Origin: Lachnospiraceae bacterium
GTDB taxonomy: Bacteria > Bacillota > Clostridia > Lachnospirales > Lachnospiraceae
Length of the DNA stretch: 64,000 nt
Assembly: GCA_900199595.1 (NCBI GenBank)
Contig: FZRB01000004.1
Coordinates: 106,104 to 170,103 of the forward strand
Reading direction: 5' to 3'
Shown here: positions 8,553 to 17,413 of the stretch, piece after piece
Position numbering within the stretch: the stretch's first letter is position 1
How the letters are laid out: every line of letters begins with the position of its first letter
Notes under the pieces: model-generated
Seen by the model: only the letters and a program-made list of their open reading frames with translations
What the model was told of the DNA's origin: nothing
Database searches by the model: none
Translations under genes and position numbers: made by a program

Positions 8553-11033
8553 TTATTCCGAAATCAGTTCATATACTGAAATCTTCTTTATTCTTCTTGC
8601 GCTTATATATGCACAGATAAAACAATAAACAAGAATTGCTATATCCACCATAATTATAGAAACTGCTGATACTATGATCTTGCAAACATATACATTTACA
8701 ACCTGCATCAGGAGTATCGAGAGAACTGTACCAAGGACAACAGCCAGAACCGCAACCGGTATGATTCTAAATGCCAGCTGGAACTTAAGCTCTCTTGATG
8801 TATAACCCAAGCCCTTCATTATTCCAAGTTCTCTGTACTGTTTTCTGATAGTTGAAGCCATCAGAATGGAGAGAATCAGGATTACTACAATCGCTGATAC
8901 AAGCATCAGTGCTACTGCAATACCTGCAAATGAAACAAGGAGCATATTTGCTATTTCTTCATTTTCTTCTCTTTCAAATGTAAGAGTTTTTATCTTCATG
9001 AGAGATGTGCTGCCGGTTATAGTTTCATCTCCCACCTGGATGGAATATTCCATATAGCTGACACCATTCTCAGTCATAGCCTCTGCCATCTTCTTATTTG
9101 CAACACTTCTGATTCTTTCTTCCAGATTTCCATCTGTTGTTTCAGCATCCTTATAGTCTGCTATCTCATTTCCATAACGCTCTCTGAGGAGATCAGCAAC
9201 TTCATTCTTGTCTACACCTTCATTTAAGTAAATATCGAAGGTTGATGGCATATATTCCGGATTCATACGCTTAAATCCATCTGTTGTAAGGTATGCAGCC
9301 GTCGGATTAACTGCTGAATTAACAATACCTGTTAAAACATAGTCTTTCTTTACCTTTCCGTACTCCAGTGTAAGTGTATCTCCTACTGTCGCACCAATCC
9401 TTTTCTGTGACTGAATTGTAAGACTCACTTCATTTTCATGCTCTGGAAGCCTTCCCTCTGTAAGAATGATGGTTGATGTTTTTGAATAATCATCATAGAC
9501 CTCAAGACCAAACGCTAAATCATCATCATTTATCTTCACTCCGATACCAGTCGCAGGTGTCAGAACTTGTCTTACTTCAGACATTCCCTCCAGCTCTGTA
9601 GCAAAGGCATCCGGTTCGATATCTCCAACCGCTTCAATTCTGATATCACAAAGCTCATGTCCGCAGACAGAACCGAGTATTCTGTCAGGACTTGCGAAGA
9701 AGGTTCCCAGTATAAAACCTAACAAGGTCAGTACTGTACAAGCCATAATACATACTGTAAGTCCTACATGGTTCTTCGCATTCTGTAAAAGCTCTTTTAC
9801 AGCAAGTCGGATATGTACACTTTTCTTTGTCTTATCAAGTGGAAGGATTGTCTTCTTAAAACTATGGGTTTCAATACCTTTTCTAAATGCCATAACCGGA
9901 GGATACTTTCTTACGGCAATTGCTCTGCTAAGTGCTATAAGACCCACAAAAATCAGTATGGCTAATATACAAATAATGATTGGAACTGCCGGAACTGTAA
10001 CCGGACCGCCATAGTATACACTTGAAGCCGCATTTTTCAGAAGTCCCTCTGCCATAAGATTTGCAGGTACAAGTCCGATTACTGCACTAACAAGAGCAAT
10101 AAGCACATACTCTGCTATGTAGGAAGCAGCTATCTCTTTCGATGTATATCCCATAGCTTCCAGAACTCCGATTGATACGATCTGTTCCTGGATATCACTG
10201 ACTATACGGAACCTGATTATTATCATAATAGCTATTACAATTACTGCTGACATAATCATTATGATAATACTGAGAAGAGCCATATTTATATCATTATTTG
10301 AAACTGTTTCTTCATAAGTCGAAGCATACATAGCTCCTGAAAGATCATTTATGGAAGCTTCTTTTGCAAATGCTTTAAAATCTTTAAGTAATGAACTGTT
10401 ATCAACTCCGTCATTCGTGTTGATACCGATCATTTCATAGCGTTCACTCATGGAGTTTTCCAGATATTCAAAGTCATCCTCACTAATCACAGCTTTAGTT
10501 CCGTAACCCCAGATACCGGTTTCGTAAAAACCTATAACTGTGAAAGTTAATTCCTTATTATCCCAGAGAATTGTAAAGTCGTCTCCAACTGACAATTCAT
10601 ATTTATCTTTATTTACAGAAGCAAGTACAATTGGATGTTCTGCCGAATTAAAATCTGCATCCGTCTTAAAGCTCTCCATTCGGCGTTCACCACTCTCCGT
10701 TACAAAGGTGATATCAGCGAGTAGATCACCTTCATCCTTACTTCTTACTTTGATACTATCTGAAACAAAGCTGGTATGGTCGAAGCTTTCAACCTGCTCG
10801 TTATCTTTAAGAAACTCCAGATAAATATCTGAATAGTTATCCTGCTTGATATATATAAAGTTTTTGAAGCATCCACTCTCTTCCACCATTTTCGGCGTAA
10901 TCTGTTTGATACCGAGAACTGATGAAACGGAAGCAGACAAAAGTACGATTCCAAGAGTGATCAGAATCATGAAAAGAACTGATTCTTTTTTATGCTTTTT
11001 TATATTTGCAAATGATAGTCTTAATATTTTCAT
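8553..11033 (-). CDS. Large FtsX/MacB-type ABC permease of cassette 1
   Basis: This is a permease of about 826 residues with an N-terminal TM helix, a large outside domain (about 45-260) and three TM helices. A second FtsX-like half has another extracytoplasmic domain and three C-terminal helices. The repeated segments EAMGYTSKEIAASY and KGLGYTSRELKFQL mark the coupling helices of two FtsX units. This is the layout of transporters that act on lipoproteins, cell-wall hydrolases or antimicrobial peptides rather than nutrient importers. The start at 11,033 follows GGAG; longer in-frame starts upstream lack a ribosome site. Its partner ATPase is 41 bases upstream. Confidence 0.92.
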   Translation of the reverse strand: MKILRLSFANIKKHKKESVLFMILITLGIVLLSASVSSVLGIKQITPKMVEESGCFKNFIYIKQDNYSDIYLEFLKDNEQVESFDHTSFVSDSIKVRSKDEGDLLADITFVTESGERRMESFKTDADFNSAEHPIVLASVNKDKYELSVGDDFTILWDNKELTFTVIGFYETGIWGYGTKAVISEDDFEYLENSMSERYEMIGINTNDGVDNSSLLKDFKAFAKEASINDLSGAMYASTYEETVSNNDINMALLSIIIMIMSAVIVIAIMIIIRFRIVSDIQEQIVSIGVLEAMGYTSKEIAASYIAEYVLIALVSAVIGLVPANLMAEGLLKNAASSVYYGGPVTVPAVPIIICILAILIFVGLIALSRAIAVRKYPPVMAFRKGIETHSFKKTILPLDKTKKSVHIRLAVKELLQNAKNHVGLTVCIMACTVLTLLGFILGTFFASPDRILGSVCGHELCDIRIEAVGDIEPDAFATELEGMSEVRQVLTPATGIGVKINDDDLAFGLEVYDDYSKTSTIILTEGRLPEHENEVSLTIQSQKRIGATVGDTLTLEYGKVKKDYVLTGIVNSAVNPTAAYLTTDGFKRMNPEYMPSTFDIYLNEGVDKNEVADLLRERYGNEIADYKDAETTDGNLEERIRSVANKKMAEAMTENGVSYMEYSIQVGDETITGSTSLMKIKTLTFEREENEEIANMLLVSFAGIAVALMLVSAIVVILILSILMASTIRKQYRELGIMKGLGYTSRELKFQLAFRIIPVAVLAVVLGTVLSILLMQVVNVYVCKIIVSAVSIIMVDIAILVYCFICAYISARRIKKISVYELISE

Positions 11034-11074
11034 TTTTTCTCCTTTTGGGTTTTCTATGTTGCAAATCTTGCCCT

Positions 11075-11833
11075 TTACCAACCCATACTGTCCAAAAATT
11101 CCTGGAGACCTGCACGGCGTGCTTTCGTATCATCTGTTCCGTAAGCCGGCATTCTGTGTTCTCCTACGATTCCGCCGTCTCTCAGATATATTACTCTGGA
11201 GCCTCGAAGTGCTGTCTTTATATCATGGGTTACCATCACTATGCTCTGTCCGTTCTTATGAAGTTCTGTAAATACATCCAGTACATCCTGTCCTGAAGAT
11301 GAATTCAGTGCTCCTGTAGGTTCATCAGCGAAAAGGATTTTCGGATTATTGATAACCGCTCTTACGATACCCACTCTCTGACATTCACCACCGGATAACT
11401 GGTTCGGATATTTCTTCCACATATCTTCTGATATTCCAACCTGTTTTAAAAGAGTCCTTACTCTCTCCACTAGTTCGGGCGAATTCTTCTGAACTACTAG
11501 AGCGCCGGTCATTATGTTATCGAACACATTCATATTTTCTAATAGGTAAATACTCTGAAAAACAAAACCACAATGCTTTCTACGGAATATTGCAAGCTGA
11601 TCATTGTTATATCCGGATATTTCTTCATTTCCGAAGTAAACCTTTCCCATGGTCGGCTTATCCATTCCTGACAGTGCATAAAGCAGTGTACTCTTGCCGG
11701 ATCCAGAGGAACCCATGATGACTGTAAAATCACCTTCAAGAATCTCCAGATCCATATTCTTTATTACATGCTGCTGAAGTCCTGCGTTTGAAAAAGACTT
11801 GCAGAGTTTCTCAGTTCTTAAAATAGTATTCAT
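11075..11833 (-). CDS. ABC transporter ATPase of cassette 1
   Basis: This MacB/LolD-like nucleotide-binding protein has about 252 residues. It has Walker A GSSGSGKST, Q-loop FVFQSIYL, signature LSGGECQRVG, Walker B ILFADEPTG and H-loop MVTHD. The C-terminal tail (ARRAGLQEFLDSMGW) ends like that of the second ATPase at 38,726 (KLRKWLEEMGW). The start at 11,833 (MNTIL) follows AGAGGAG at proper spacing. It leads the cassette of ATPase, permease, hydrolase, regulator and kinase. Confidence 0.95.
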   Translation of the reverse strand: MNTILRTEKLCKSFSNAGLQQHVIKNMDLEILEGDFTVIMGSSGSGKSTLLYALSGMDKPTMGKVYFGNEEISGYNNDQLAIFRRKHCGFVFQSIYLLENMNVFDNIMTGALVVQKNSPELVERVRTLLKQVGISEDMWKKYPNQLSGGECQRVGIVRAVINNPKILFADEPTGALNSSSGQDVLDVFTELHKNGQSIVMVTHDIKTALRGSRVIYLRDGGIVGEHRMPAYGTDDTKARRAGLQEFLDSMGW

Positions 11834-11897
11834 ATATTTATCTCCTCTTTCAGAATTCCCGGTACACCATTTCATAAAATATATACCAGACCCGATC

Positions 11898-11960
11898 TTA
11901 TGAGTTTAATATATCACTTGCATAAAATAACATCTTTACACAAATCTTAATAATTCTTAC
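11898..11960 (-). promoter_or_regulatory. Candidate response-regulator operator with four TAAGA repeats and a possible -10
   Basis: On the minus strand, TAAGA or TAAAGA occurs at 11,960, 11,949, 11,939 and 11,928, with spacings of 11, 10 and 11 bases. That is about one helical turn each, as for OmpR/PhoB-type direct repeats. A -10-like TATATT lies at 11,903-11,898. Similar repeats stand before the second ABC cassette. The function is inferred. Confidence 0.45.
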
Positions 11961-12000
11961 AGATTTCTTACATAACAAAAAATAATTATTTCAAAGCAAA

Positions 12001-12022
12001 AGAGTGTCGCAAGCGACACTCT
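12001..12022 (-). terminator. Rho-independent terminator after the AraC-type gene
   Basis: A perfect 9-10 bp stem (AGAGTGTCGC/GCGACACTCT) with a minimal loop is followed on the minus strand by TTTTGCTTT. It lies about 40 bases after the AraC-family stop codon. Confidence 0.75.
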
Positions 12023-12064
12023 TTACATGAAGCACATATTACCAAAGGCAGTTATTTTACCGGC

Positions 12065-12937
12065 TTATACCCTTTCAACCGGAACCAGCTCAATATAGCC
12101 TCTCTCACATCTCGGCTCAAGCTGTATACGAGGATTCTTATCATCCCACTTAAAGCCTATAAATTCAGGATTATATTTTTTCTCAGCATCCCAGATCTCA
12201 CCTATGGCTTTTTCATATTTTTCTTCTTCAAAAGGCTCTCCTCTGAAAAGAAGATATGTGGATGCAGGGAGTTCAATAACCTCAAATCCTTCAGGAACCA
12301 CACCGTCATAGTCTGTTTCAACCTCAACACCCTGAACATATTCATTTTCCTTAGGGTTTCTGAGATGCTCCGGAAGCCAGAGGCAGACAGGCTCTCCGCT
12401 TATAGACTTAATACTTGTAAGAAGTCCCCATACATCACAACCAACCTCTTCACAGTAGCTCCAGTACTCTGTTGCTTTGATACCTCTTTTAATAATAACT
12501 TTTCTTGCAGGCTTTTCTACTACCTGAATAAATACATTTCTGATTTCACTCATATCGCTCACATTCCTTTCTTTACTAATGATTAAACTCGGAGTAAAGA
12601 GCCAGACAGGTATAGGACTTGAGGAATACTCTTTCGGGTTACAACCGAATTCACGTCTGAATGCCCGCTGATAACCGTCCACACTTCCGAAGCCCATGTC
12701 CATGGCAACATCAAGTATTTTTTCATTTTCATCTCTCAGTCTCAGTGCTGACTTTGACAGCTTAAGGCGCCTGATATAAACCGCCGGTGTCATACCGAGA
12801 TGTTTGATGAAAAGTCTTCTTGCGTACCATGTGGAAAATGCAGCCGCATTTGCCAGATCTTCCAGCGATATCTCTTCACAGATATGTTCACTTATATAAT
12901 CCTGCATTATTCTGACTGCATTTTTCTGTTCATCCAT
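12065..12937 (-). CDS. AraC-family regulator with GyrI-like effector domain
   Basis: This 290-residue regulator has two AraC helix-turn-helix motifs at about 8-105 (ISLEDLANAAAFSTWYARRLF and ILDVAMDMGFGSVDGYQRAFRREFG). A C-terminal GyrI/SOUL-like small-molecule-binding domain covers about 130-290. This is the Rob/SoxS-with-effector-domain layout often seen in multidrug-responsive regulators. GGGAGG precedes the ATG. It stands alone with its own terminator, and its target cannot be told from sequence. Confidence 0.88.
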   Translation of the reverse strand: MDEQKNAVRIMQDYISEHICEEISLEDLANAAAFSTWYARRLFIKHLGMTPAVYIRRLKLSKSALRLRDENEKILDVAMDMGFGSVDGYQRAFRREFGCNPKEYSSSPIPVWLFTPSLIISKERNVSDMSEIRNVFIQVVEKPARKVIIKRGIKATEYWSYCEEVGCDVWGLLTSIKSISGEPVCLWLPEHLRNPKENEYVQGVEVETDYDGVVPEGFEVIELPASTYLLFRGEPFEEEKYEKAIGEIWDAEKKYNPEFIGFKWDDKNPRIQLEPRCERGYIELVPVERV

Positions 12938-13029
12938 TGACTCGCCTCCCTCAGTGCATTTATCTGTTCTGCACTTGTGAGCTTATAATACTTTAAAGTC
13001 TTTTTTTATTCTCGACATTTTTTGCCTTA

Positions 13030-14184
13030 TTATATATTACTTATAATTTTGTCCATACCACCGGCCGATGAAAGCTTCTCCCCAAGTCTTTTCGCTCTTT
13101 CTCTAAAGCCTTGTGAAGCTGTGAGCTTGTCAGCCATACTTCGTACACGTTCAGGAGTAAAATTTTTATATGACAGTCCTGCACCTGCCTTATTATCCAC
13201 AACAGACATGGCATTATATCTTCGTTCGAAGACCTTCCCCGGAACTATGAGCTGCGGAACGCCGTGAAGCAGTCCGTCTACAACGCTGTTCTGTCCGCCG
13301 TGATTAATAAAAAGAACTGCCTCATCCAGAAGGACATTAAAATCCCATCTGGGTGCGACATGAATATTTCCATCCTCTTCCTTATCAAGATACGAAGAAG
13401 CTATATATACATCATATTTACTGTCTTTAAATGCTGTCTTGATAACCTCCGACATTTTTGCGGCAGGAATGGTACCATTTCCCATGTATACAAGAATTTT
13501 ATTCTTATCTGTCGTCAGATTCTTTTCATTTATCTCATCTGTTTTCTTCAGAGTGCCGCAGAAGACTATATCTTCCTTCTCAAAAGGCTCCAGCTCTTTT
13601 ATGCTGGGGCAGAACTTCTTATCAGCCCAGTCAAAGAGCTGCAGAGCTGAATCAAGCTGATCAAGCCCCTGCTCTTTAAGCAGTCTGTTCAGTCCGACCG
13701 TGAGCTTCTCATTATGTGCATATTCATGCTGAGTCGGATAGCTCACAATTGTAAACAAACGGATTCCTTCCAGTCTGGCAGCAATAATAGCGGATATATT
13801 GAATTCCGAATAAACTATATCCGGCTTATATTCCTTAATAGCCCGTCTTACGCTTTCAACGCTTTTCTTCAGATATTTATAATCAAGATTCCCTGTTATA
13901 TGCAGAACCTCATCAAAGCTTTTTACAGTTTTCTTTGACGTAAGCCCCAGCTTCTGGGCTATGGGAAATGTCCTCAATGCTATAGGTTTCGGAAGCCCCA
14001 ATGGCATGGGAATATCGAGATAGTAATTCTTTACTCCCTCGATATTTCTAAAATTCACATCCTCTGCCATACAAGTTGACACTTCATAGCCTGCAGCTTT
14101 GAACGCATTTACCAGAAGCACGCATCTGGAAGCGGGGCCGGAAGTTTCTGCAATAGCCGACATGGGTACGACTAATATTTTCAT
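13030..14184 (-). CDS. MGT/UGT-type glycosyltransferase (GT1-like)
   Basis: This GT-B glycosyltransferase of about 384 residues has an N-terminal acceptor domain starting MKILVVPMSAIAETSGPASR. The C-terminal nucleotide-sugar domain carries the hallmark stretch FINHGGQNSVVDGLLHGVPQ (about residues 300-320). Such enzymes move a hexose from UDP- or dTDP-sugar onto lipids, macrolides or other small molecules; the acceptor is not evident. The start at 14,184 follows AGGAG, 14 bases after the DUF3021 stop, so it is probably co-expressed with the LytTR/DUF3021 group upstream. Confidence 0.85.
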   Translation of the reverse strand: MKILVVPMSAIAETSGPASRCVLLVNAFKAAGYEVSTCMAEDVNFRNIEGVKNYYLDIPMPLGLPKPIALRTFPIAQKLGLTSKKTVKSFDEVLHITGNLDYKYLKKSVESVRRAIKEYKPDIVYSEFNISAIIAARLEGIRLFTIVSYPTQHEYAHNEKLTVGLNRLLKEQGLDQLDSALQLFDWADKKFCPSIKELEPFEKEDIVFCGTLKKTDEINEKNLTTDKNKILVYMGNGTIPAAKMSEVIKTAFKDSKYDVYIASSYLDKEEDGNIHVAPRWDFNVLLDEAVLFINHGGQNSVVDGLLHGVPQLIVPGKVFERRYNAMSVVDNKAGAGLSYKNFTPERVRSMADKLTASQGFRERAKRLGEKLSSAGGMDKIISNI

Positions 14185-14197
14185 ATGATAAGTACTC

Positions 14198-14626
14198 CTA
14201 TTTAGATTCAAGCGCTTTATTCATCTTTTCAGCAAGGTTCTTGTTATACTTCAGGAAGCCTATCCAGATGATCATACCCACCACTATAACTCCTGCTATG
14301 GTAGAAACACATGCGATAGTACCTGCTTCCTTAGGAATCCAGCCAACCTTTGTTGCCACTATAAAATAGATGGTAAAGCCGATTCCAAGATGAATAATAG
14401 ACGCAAGGGGCATCGGAAAGTTTTCCAAATTGTAGAGAAATGTGGGAACGCCGAAGCCAAGACCTGTAATTATGCAGGCAACAACCATCTTTGTAAATTT
14501 ATAATCAGTAAGAGTAAAATTACCCTTTCCAACCTGGTCAAACACAAGTCCAACAATTACAAATATGAACGTACTTGCCAGTATACTTATTATTGTTGAT
14601 TTAATTATATCCTTTAATATCTTCAT
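14198..14626 (-). CDS. DUF3021 family membrane protein
   Basis: This protein of about 142 residues has four predicted membrane segments (about 7-30, 42-62, 75-95 and 105-127) and a short charged C-terminus. The position directly after a LytTR regulator and the four-helix layout fit DUF3021, a family usually paired with LytTR regulators. It may restrain or sense for the regulator, but no function is established. GGAGAATGATGAT precedes the ATG at 14,626. Confidence 0.75.
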   Translation of the reverse strand: MKILKDIIKSTIISILASTFIFVIVGLVFDQVGKGNFTLTDYKFTKMVVACIITGLGFGVPTFLYNLENFPMPLASIIHLGIGFTIYFIVATKVGWIPKEAGTIACVSTIAGVIVVGMIIWIGFLKYNKNLAEKMNKALESK

Positions 14627-14677
14627 ATCATCATTCTCCAAATTGTGAGACACTAACATAAATCTGACTGTCACATT

Positions 14678-15127
14678 CTATATTCCAAGGTACTTCTTTA
14701 GTTCAGGAACATATTTGCGGGATATATACTCCTTCTCGCCGTCCTTCAGATGAAGCACCATCACACCATTAAAATATGGTTCAACACTCTTCAGATATTT
14801 CAGATTAATACTAGCCGATTTGGATATCTGCATAAAATCCTTTCCGAGGATTTCAAGAAGCTCATACATTCTCCTGTTAACCCTGTAGGTTTCTCCGTCA
14901 GAAACTACATAAACCTTTTCGTTGTCAACACGTATGACACTTATAGTTTCTGCTTCAAGAACTATCATTTTATCTTCGAGAGTTCCGATGATCCTTCCTG
15001 CCGAAGTATTATCTGACATCTGCGATATATTATTTGCAAGCTCCGATATCTCCGGAGTCATCTCCTTCGTATGAATTACCACAAAAGGTTCCTTCACATC
15101 CCGGGATATATTAATATCAACTTTCAA
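14678..15127 (-). CDS. LytTR-domain DNA-binding regulator
   Basis: The protein has 149 residues: an N-terminal part of about 50 without receiver motifs, then a LytTR domain at about 55-149 (VYVVSDGETYRVNRRMYELLE, FMQISKSASINLKYLKSVEP, YISRKYVPELKKYLGI). It lacks a phospho-receiver, so it is the stand-alone type normally coded next to a DUF3021 protein. It overlaps the upstream membrane gene by 11 bases and lies 51 bases before DUF3021, consistent with one operon and possibly autoregulation. Confidence 0.88.
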   Translation of the reverse strand: MKVDINISRDVKEPFVVIHTKEMTPEISELANNISQMSDNTSAGRIIGTLEDKMIVLEAETISVIRVDNEKVYVVSDGETYRVNRRMYELLEILGKDFMQISKSASINLKYLKSVEPYFNGVMVLHLKDGEKEYISRKYVPELKKYLGI

Positions 15128-15512
15128 AGGGTTTCCTCCACCTTAATACGAAAATGTAAACAGCCGCCAGTAAAACTACTGCTGTATATGCTGCAATATG
15201 ACTTCTTATAAAGCAAAGATTTACATATCTGTCCAGTGGAGTCATCACTACAGCAAGTGCAACTGATGTAAACATTCCTATAACTGAAAATAACATTTTT
15301 TTCTTATTCTTAAAGAATGCAATTATCATTATATAGAAAATAGTCGCAAACATCCATAACAAAAATGTCGTAGCTGAATGTAGTATACGCTCCTCTGTTC
15401 TGTCCTTCAGGACAAACATAAATAGGATTGTAAATACTGCCGCTGCTATAATCGGAGCTATTCCTAATATTTTATACATTACATTTATAAATTTCCTGGT
15501 TTTCTCGTTCAT
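15117..15512 (-). CDS. Four-helix membrane protein of unknown function
   Basis: This protein of about 131 residues has four predicted TM helices (about 10-33, 43-62, 72-90 and 102-124) and a basic C-terminus (LRWRKPFES). I recognise no family. The start at 15,512 (MNEKTRKF) is chosen because GGAG precedes it; a TTG five codons upstream overlaps that site. Its 3' end overlaps the LytTR gene, so it belongs to the same operon and may be part of the sensing or regulated membrane system. Confidence 0.65.
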   Translation of the reverse strand: MNEKTRKFINVMYKILGIAPIIAAAVFTILFMFVLKDRTEERILHSATTFLLWMFATIFYIMIIAFFKNKKKMLFSVIGMFTSVALAVVMTPLDRYVNLCFIRSHIAAYTAVVLLAAVYIFVLRWRKPFES

Positions 15513-15566
15513 CTCACATTTCTCCAAAAGTAAAATATTTTATTTATAACCATCCATTAAACAGCT

Positions 15567-15758
15567 TCACATATTATCTATACGTTTGTTTACAAATATC
15601 CACAGCTCAATTCCCAGCATGAATAACGTAGATACCAGGAAACCAATCATCAGAATCCTCTGAGTTACTGCAAAGAAAATAATGTAGGCTACAATAGCCA
15701 GCATATAAAATGCCACGAACAGATGCCACCACTTACTCTTTAAAAATCTTGCTATCAT
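15567..15758 (-). CDS. Small two-helix membrane protein
   Basis: This protein of about 63 residues has two hydrophobic helices (about 12-31 and 34-55) separated by a short turn, with a basic start (MIARFLKSKWW) and end (NKRIDNM). AGGAGG is eight bases before the second ATG (15,758), which is preferred to the first ATG, two bases from that site. It stands 55 bases before the four-helix protein gene and probably opens the LytTR operon. No family was recognised. Confidence 0.55.
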   Translation of the reverse strand: MIARFLKSKWWHLFVAFYMLAIVAYIIFFAVTQRILMIGFLVSTLFMLGIELWIFVNKRIDNM

Positions 15759-15912
15759 TTTCATATCCTCCTATTTTATAATTCTAACAAATGTTTTTCT
15801 TTTTGTGCTTGTTCATTTGATGAGGCAAATATATCAGAATTCAGAGAATAAGTATCGAAAGAAACGGTAAGTGGTAGAAGAAAGCAGGTAAGATGCATAA
15901 AAAGCAAACAAA

Positions 15913-15932
15913 AAAACGCCTTACGGCGTTTT
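15913..15932 (-). terminator. Terminator of the tmRNA gene
   Basis: AAAACGCC and GGCGTTTT pair around a four-base loop. On the minus strand the hairpin is followed by a run of T. It begins immediately after the tmRNA 3' end. Confidence 0.85.
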
Positions 15933-15934
15933 TA

Positions 15935-16274
15935 TGGAGCAGAGGGGAATCGAACCCCTGTCCGAAAGCTCTTTCACTACAACCTCTCCCATCACAGTAA
16001 GTGTTTTGACATTCCCTACGTTATACGCCCACTCACAGGCTTATAATTTCGGTAGCTTGTAATTCTTCCCATGTCTACAAGCTTTGACAAGGAAGTGCTC
16101 CGCCTGTTCGATGCCAGTATCCTATGCAGCGGATGACACAGGGCTGACAGCTGCACTTAGGCAGCGAGTGCTAATTTATTATCAGCGTTTATATTTAGTA
16201 GATGTTTTTACGAGGTCACCTTCCTCGGATGGCTGCCATAGCTTCTAAACCCCCGTCGAAACCTTTACTACCCC
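15935..16274 (-). ncRNA. ssrA: tmRNA (transfer-messenger RNA)
   Basis: The 3' end has a tRNA T-arm (AGGGG, loop TTCGATT, CCCCT) followed by acceptor strand CTGCTCC and A. The 5' end GGGGTAG pairs with that strand, using two G-U wobbles. The terminal CCA is not coded. The conserved 5' segment GGTTTCGACGGGGG is present. The tag frame runs from GCT at 16,186 to TAA at 16,157 and encodes ADNKLALAA, which has the usual hydrophobic ALAA end recognised by ClpXP-type proteases. The length is about 340 bases. With SmpB and RNase R nearby, it rescues stalled ribosomes and marks unfinished proteins for degradation. Confidence 0.96.
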
Positions 16275-16278
16275 AGAG

Positions 16279-16418
16279 CTCGATTTTTAATCGAGGTCAT
16301 AGCAACTTCTTCGAAGTTGCGTAGTAAGCCGCAGTGCGCTGCTTGCACTGTCGTGCAAGTATCGGCAGGCGGCGTATTCTGTTAATTCAGTTGCAACAGG
16401 TGGCGTATTCTGTTAATT
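16279..16418 (-). other. Intergenic hairpins and a 17-base direct repeat upstream of tmRNA
   Basis: Between the acidic membrane protein gene and ssrA there are three perfect short hairpins: 16,279-16,295 (7 bp stem), 16,302-16,320 (8 bp stem, TTC loop) and 16,342-16,359 (7 bp stem). The sequence GGCGTATTCTGTTAATT then occurs at 16,371-16,387 and again at 16,402-16,418, 31 bases apart. I could not place a convincing promoter. The arrangement is visible in the sequence; the role is unknown. Confidence 0.55.
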
Positions 16419-16428
16419 AATCCCTATC

Positions 16429-16821
16429 CTATTCCTCAACATCATCTTCATCCAGCACGATCTCGCCATCATCCAGCTCAAGATCTTCGCCTTCATCTAA
16501 TTCGATTTCTTCTGCATCTTCATCATCTTCTTCGTCTTCTTCAGCATCGGTTTCTGAAGCGCTTACAAACATATCAGAATACTCTCCTGCCCATTTCTTA
16601 TTAAACCAGTCCTCAAATTCAAGTGAAGAAATGGTTGCATTTCTGGCTGCTGCTTCCTTTTGCTGCTTATAGATATATTTACCTAAAGGAATACCTATCA
16701 AAGCACCAATTCCTAACGCAACAACAAATATTATAAGCGCCTTCTTTATTTTATTGAGCTTCATTGTTTTAGCTCTGTTTTTCTTCTCTTCTTTGTACTT
16801 ATCAACCTTTGCCTGACTCAT
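16429..16821 (-). CDS. Acidic-tailed single-pass membrane protein, unknown
   Basis: The protein has 130 residues. A strongly basic N-terminus (about 1-27, KVDKYKEEKKNRAKTMKLNK) precedes one TM helix at about 28-49 (ALIIFVVALGIGALIGIPLG). A short outside region (NKKWAGEYSDMFVSASE) then leads into an acidic tail of about 40 residues made almost only of D and E. The basic side should face the cytoplasm and the acidic tail the outside. No family was recognised. AAAGAGG precedes the ATG. It lies between smpB and ssrA, but nothing in the sequence links it to trans-translation. Confidence 0.7.
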   Translation of the reverse strand: MSQAKVDKYKEEKKNRAKTMKLNKIKKALIIFVVALGIGALIGIPLGKYIYKQQKEAAARNATISSLEFEDWFNKKWAGEYSDMFVSASETDAEEDEEDDEDAEEIELDEGEDLELDDGEIVLDEDDVEE

Positions 16822-16927
16822 TACCGGTTACCTCTTTACTTATTTTTATTATTCATAGGAACTATGAATAACAGCTTTTCAACTGCTATATAATAAACCA
16901 TATCATATGATAAAATCAACTACTTTT

Positions 16928-17395
16928 TTATCTTAGACTTACCTTGAAATCTCTCTCAGCCTCCCGCTTCTGATCATTTTTTGCAAGTGACTCTCTCTTA
17001 TCATATAGCTTTTTACCTCTTGCAAGTCCTATTTCAACTTTTACAAGGCTTTTGCTGAAGTAAACTCTAAGTGGAACCACTGTATAACCTTTTTCCTTTG
17101 TTTTTCCGGCAAGCTTATTTATTTCACTTCTATGAAGCAGAAGTTTTCTTTTTCTTAAAGGGTCCTTATTAAATATATTTCCCTTCTCATAGGGATTGAT
17201 ATGCATATGAATTATGTAAACCTCTCCCTTATCAATACTGATATATGATTCTTTTATACTGCAGTTTCCCTGTCTCAGAGATTTTACTTCGGTACCTACA
17301 AGTTCTATTCCCGCCTCATAGACTTCATCGATAAAATAATCATGATATGCTTTTTTATTATTCGCTATTAATTTAATGTCACTATTTTTAGCCAT
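16928..17395 (-). CDS. smpB: SsrA-binding protein SmpB
   Basis: SmpB binds the tRNA-like domain of tmRNA and places it in the A site of stalled ribosomes. The 155-residue protein has the normal length, with an OB-like barrel ([35 protein letters not shown] region, [14 protein letters not shown]). The basic C-terminal tail ([20 protein letters not shown]) enters the empty mRNA channel. It lies 18 bases after rnr and about 650 bases from ssrA on the same strand, the usual secG-rnr-smpB-ssrA order of Firmicutes. Confidence 0.97.
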   Translation of the reverse strand: MAKNSDIKLIANNKKAYHDYFIDEVYEAGIELVGTEVKSLRQGNCSIKESYISIDKGEVYIIHMHINPYEKGNIFNKDPLRKRKLLLHRSEINKLAGKTKEKGYTVVPLRVYFSKSLVKVEIGLARGKKLYDKRESLAKNDQKREAERDFKVSLR

Positions 17396-17413
17396 TATTC
17401 AAACCTCTAACCT

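Noticed and set aside
4556..11833. A standard BceRS-BceAB bacitracin resistance locus
   Set aside because: The kinase has a ~100-residue outside loop, the permease has two FtsX-type ectodomains rather than the BceB layout, and a hydrolase gene is built in.
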